Shown here piece after piece: positions 62,218 to 64,000 of a DNA stretch of 64,000 nucleotides (its first letter is position 1; every line of letters begins with the position of its first letter). The DNA comes from Geobacillus vulcani PSS1 (GTDB lineage Bacteria; Bacillota; Bacilli; Bacillales; Anoxybacillaceae), in assembly GCF_000733845.1 (NCBI RefSeq), contig NZ_JPOI01000001.1:372001-436000 (forward strand). Direction: 5' to 3'. The position numbers and the translations under genes were made by a program. Below the pieces are notes generated by a model. That model was not told the DNA's origin and made no database searches. It saw only the letters and a program-made list of their open reading frames with translations.

Positions 62218-63363
62218 CTATTCTTTTGCCTCAGCCAACAGTTTCAATCCTTTTTCAATCTCCTCAATCACACCCTTATCCGTCTCCGTTTGGCGTGCAG
62301 CCTCCAAATAAGGTTTGGCGCTTGGATCCCCAATTTTCCCGAGCGCCCACGCCGCCGTTCCGCGAATAACGGGACGGCTATCCTCTTTCAACAAACGCAG
62401 CAAATGCGGCACTGCGGTCCGATCTTTGTAATGAGCCAGCGCCAAAATGGCATTGCGCTGAATCGGTTTTTTCCCACGCCATGAACCCGCCATGGCTCCA
62501 AATTTCTCTTTAAACTCGCGGTTGCTCATCCGAAGCAATGGAATGAGCTTTGGTTTCACCGCTTCTGGATCTGGCTCGAATTCCGGATGCAAATGGAAGT
62601 CTTTCCCCTTATTTTCCGGACAAACTTGCTGGCATGTATCGCAACCGTACAGCCGGTTCCCGATTTTCTCCCGAAACTCGTCAGCCAAAAAGCCTTTCGT
62701 CTGCGTTAAAAAGGAAAGACATCGCTGCGCGTTCAGTTGTCCCCCTTGCACAAGCGCCCCTGTCGGACAGGCGTCAATGCATTTCGTGCACGCGCCGCAT
62801 CGGTTTTCAACCGGCTCATCAGGGGGAAAAGGAATATTCGTAATCATTTCTCCCAAATACACATACGATCCAAATTCCGGTGTAATAATGGAGCAATTTT
62901 TACCGCTCCAACCGATCCCTGCCCGTTCCGCCACCGCCCGATCGGCGAGCTCTCCGGTATCCACCATTGAGCGAACGCGAGCATGGGGCACTTTGGCCAA
63001 CAAAAACTCCTCGAGTTGCTGCAAACGTTCCCGTAACACATCGTGGTAGTCCTTTCCCCATGACGCGCGGCAAAAAACACCGCGCCGTTCCGTCTTTGTC
63101 CCCCGCGGCGCATTTTTCATTTTGGACGGATAGGCAAGGGCAATGGCAATGATCGATTTGGCTTCCGGAAGAAGCAATGAAGGATTGGTCCGTTTTTCAA
63201 TATTCGGTTCCTCAAAACCCGACTGATAGCCAAGCTCCTGCTGACGACGCAATCGTTCCTTTAATTCGACAAACGGGTCGGCGCTTGCAAAGCCAATTTT
63301 ATCAATGCCGATTGACCGACTGTATTCGATGACTTCCTGCTTTAATGCCATAACATCCATCAT
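62218..63363 (-). CDS. queG: QueG, epoxyqueuosine reductase
   Basis: Protein of 381 residues performing the last step of queuosine synthesis on tRNA, using cobalamin and two iron-sulfur clusters. Cluster motifs are CGACTKCIDACPTGALV and CDTCQQVCPENKG, and the cobalamin-contact region is RAGIGWSGKNCSIITPEFGS. The C-terminal 90 residues form HEAT-like repeats (PVIRGTAAWALGKIGDPSAK) for tRNA binding. The ATG at 63363 has AAAGGAGGG upstream; a second ATG follows directly. It is the probable first gene of a queG-yhbB-trmL transcript. Confidence 0.93.
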   Translation of the reverse strand: MMDVMALKQEVIEYSRSIGIDKIGFASADPFVELKERLRRQQELGYQSGFEEPNIEKRTNPSLLLPEAKSIIAIALAYPSKMKNAPRGTKTERRGVFCRASWGKDYHDVLRERLQQLEEFLLAKVPHARVRSMVDTGELADRAVAERAGIGWSGKNCSIITPEFGSYVYLGEMITNIPFPPDEPVENRCGACTKCIDACPTGALVQGGQLNAQRCLSFLTQTKGFLADEFREKIGNRLYGCDTCQQVCPENKGKDFHLHPEFEPDPEAVKPKLIPLLRMSNREFKEKFGAMAGSWRGKKPIQRNAILALAHYKDRTAVPHLLRLLKEDSRPVIRGTAAWALGKIGDPSAKPYLEAARQTETDKGVIEEIEKGLKLLAEAKE

Positions 63364-63412
63364 TTTCCCTCCTTTCGTCATATATGGTAAAATGAAACCC
63401 GAGGTGATCAAG

Positions 63413-64000
63413 ATGAAATGCGTGATATCGGAACAACTAAAGCAACGCCTTCCTTCTGGTAAATTCGGCGTCATCCGCTATCATCATATCGAGATCAGCG
63501 ATTCACCGCAAATGTTGAGAGGACGATTGGAGCTGTTTCAAGAATCTCTTTACATTGAGCTGCAGGAAAAGCCGATTGCCGACATTCCTGAGATCGCCGA
63601 ATGGCGCCGTTCGTTCAAACAAATCGGAACGGACCCAAGCCGCTATCGACCATCAAGTGAAAGCCTGTACCGACGCATCCAGAAAAAAAGCTTCATTCCG
63701 CCTATCCATTCAGCGGCGGACATAAACAACTTTTTTTCACTCTATTATAAAATCCCGCTCGGTATCTATGATCTAGACCGCATCGACGGAACAGTGACGC
63801 TCACGATCGGCGCGGAACAAGACGAATACACCGCGTTAAACGGCCGCACAGTCAACTTTGCCAACAAACTTGTCAGCAAAGATGAACGAGGGCCGTTTGG
63901 CAGTCCCATCGTCGATTCAGAGCGAACCGCTGTGACGAGAGAAACGAAAAACGCTTTGCAAATCGTTTACTTTCTCCCATCAATGCCAGAAGAAACCGCC
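63413..64000 (+). CDS. B3/B4 tRNA-binding-domain protein (partial, runs off the window)
   Basis: At least 196 codons; the C-terminus lies beyond the window. It resembles the free-standing B3/B4 domain of phenylalanyl-tRNA synthetase beta chain: WRRSFKQIGTDPSRYRPSSE, SLYRRIQKKSFIPPIHSAAD and VNFANKLVSKDERGPFGSPI. Such proteins may edit mischarged tRNA, but this is not proven. GAGGTGATCAAG precedes the ATG at 63413. It is divergent from queG. Confidence 0.8.
   Translation, partial: MKCVISEQLKQRLPSGKFGVIRYHHIEISDSPQMLRGRLELFQESLYIELQEKPIADIPEIAEWRRSFKQIGTDPSRYRPSSESLYRRIQKKSFIPPIHSAADINNFFSLYYKIPLGIYDLDRIDGTVTLTIGAEQDEYTALNGRTVNFANKLVSKDERGPFGSPIVDSERTAVTRETKNALQIVYFLPSMPEETA

Overview
The window looks like chromosomal DNA of a thermophilic, endospore-forming Bacillales bacterium, most likely Geobacillus or a close relative. 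GC content is moderately high and TTG/GTG starts with strong Shine-Dalgarno sites are common. The gene set is that of Bacillus subtilis (yhaM, hemZ, yheABCD, msmX, yhcTUV, dctBSRP, prkA/yhbH/spoVR, queG). Sporulation genes are frequent, and an exo-alpha-1,4-glucosidase closely resembles the Geobacillus stearothermophilus enzyme. Calls rest on reading the sequence and on remembered family features; no database search was run.

Layout. 1-7.8 kb, minus strand: yhaM (cut by the window edge), the YhaPQ ABC exporter, hemZ, yhaX, yheA and yheB, with a small plus-strand YhzC-like gene. 7.9-12.6 kb, plus strand: four tandem ATP-grasp spore-coat-associated genes of the YheC/YheD family. 13-16.6 kb: a small acidic protein, a PucR-type regulator, the shared sugar-ABC ATPase msmX, a zinc-ribbon protein, and an alpha/beta-type SASP gene with a sigma-G promoter and a long structured leader. 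16.7-19 kb: a CNNM/CBS membrane protein, a decayed IS605-type tnpB with its guide-RNA end, and a 27-codon membrane microprotein. 19.2-26.7 kb, minus strand: a nine-gene thiamin operon (tenA-ykoEDC-tenI-thiOSGF) behind a TPP riboswitch. 26.8-35.2 kb: an rRNA methyltransferase, an MFS exporter, a BstA-like protein, the glucosidase, a ketopantoate reductase, and cstA with ybdD.

35.5-38.3 kb holds two more riboswitch-controlled units: a Mn2+ (yybP-ykoY) riboswitch before ykvA-yjbE, and a guanidine-I (ykkC) riboswitch before an SMR guanidinium exporter. 38.5-49.5 kb: spoVR, a DedA protein, yhdB, pgcA, yhcV, a bdbC/thioredoxin-like pair, a truncated tnpB whose right end has run into yhcU, yhcT, an MpfA/YhdP-like CNNM protein and yugP. 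49.6-57 kb: an aldo/keto reductase, the complete C4-dicarboxylate uptake locus (dctP, dctB, and divergent dctS-dctR), a LacI-family relic and a lipoprotein. 57-64 kb: yhbH, prkA, a 30-codon microprotein, trmL, yhbB, queG and the start of a B3/B4-domain gene.

How the parts fit. Most genes are housekeeping or sporulation. Three riboswitches put thiamin, manganese and guanidine handling under direct ligand control. PrkA, YhbH and SpoVR form a known conserved trio and here each has a sigma-E-like promoter. DctS/DctR probably sense C4-dicarboxylates and drive dctP and perhaps dctB. The two tnpB relics are the only clear mobile DNA. The most unusual features are the structured SASP leader, the four-gene ATP-grasp array, and the relic transposon end that now supplies the yhcU stop codon.
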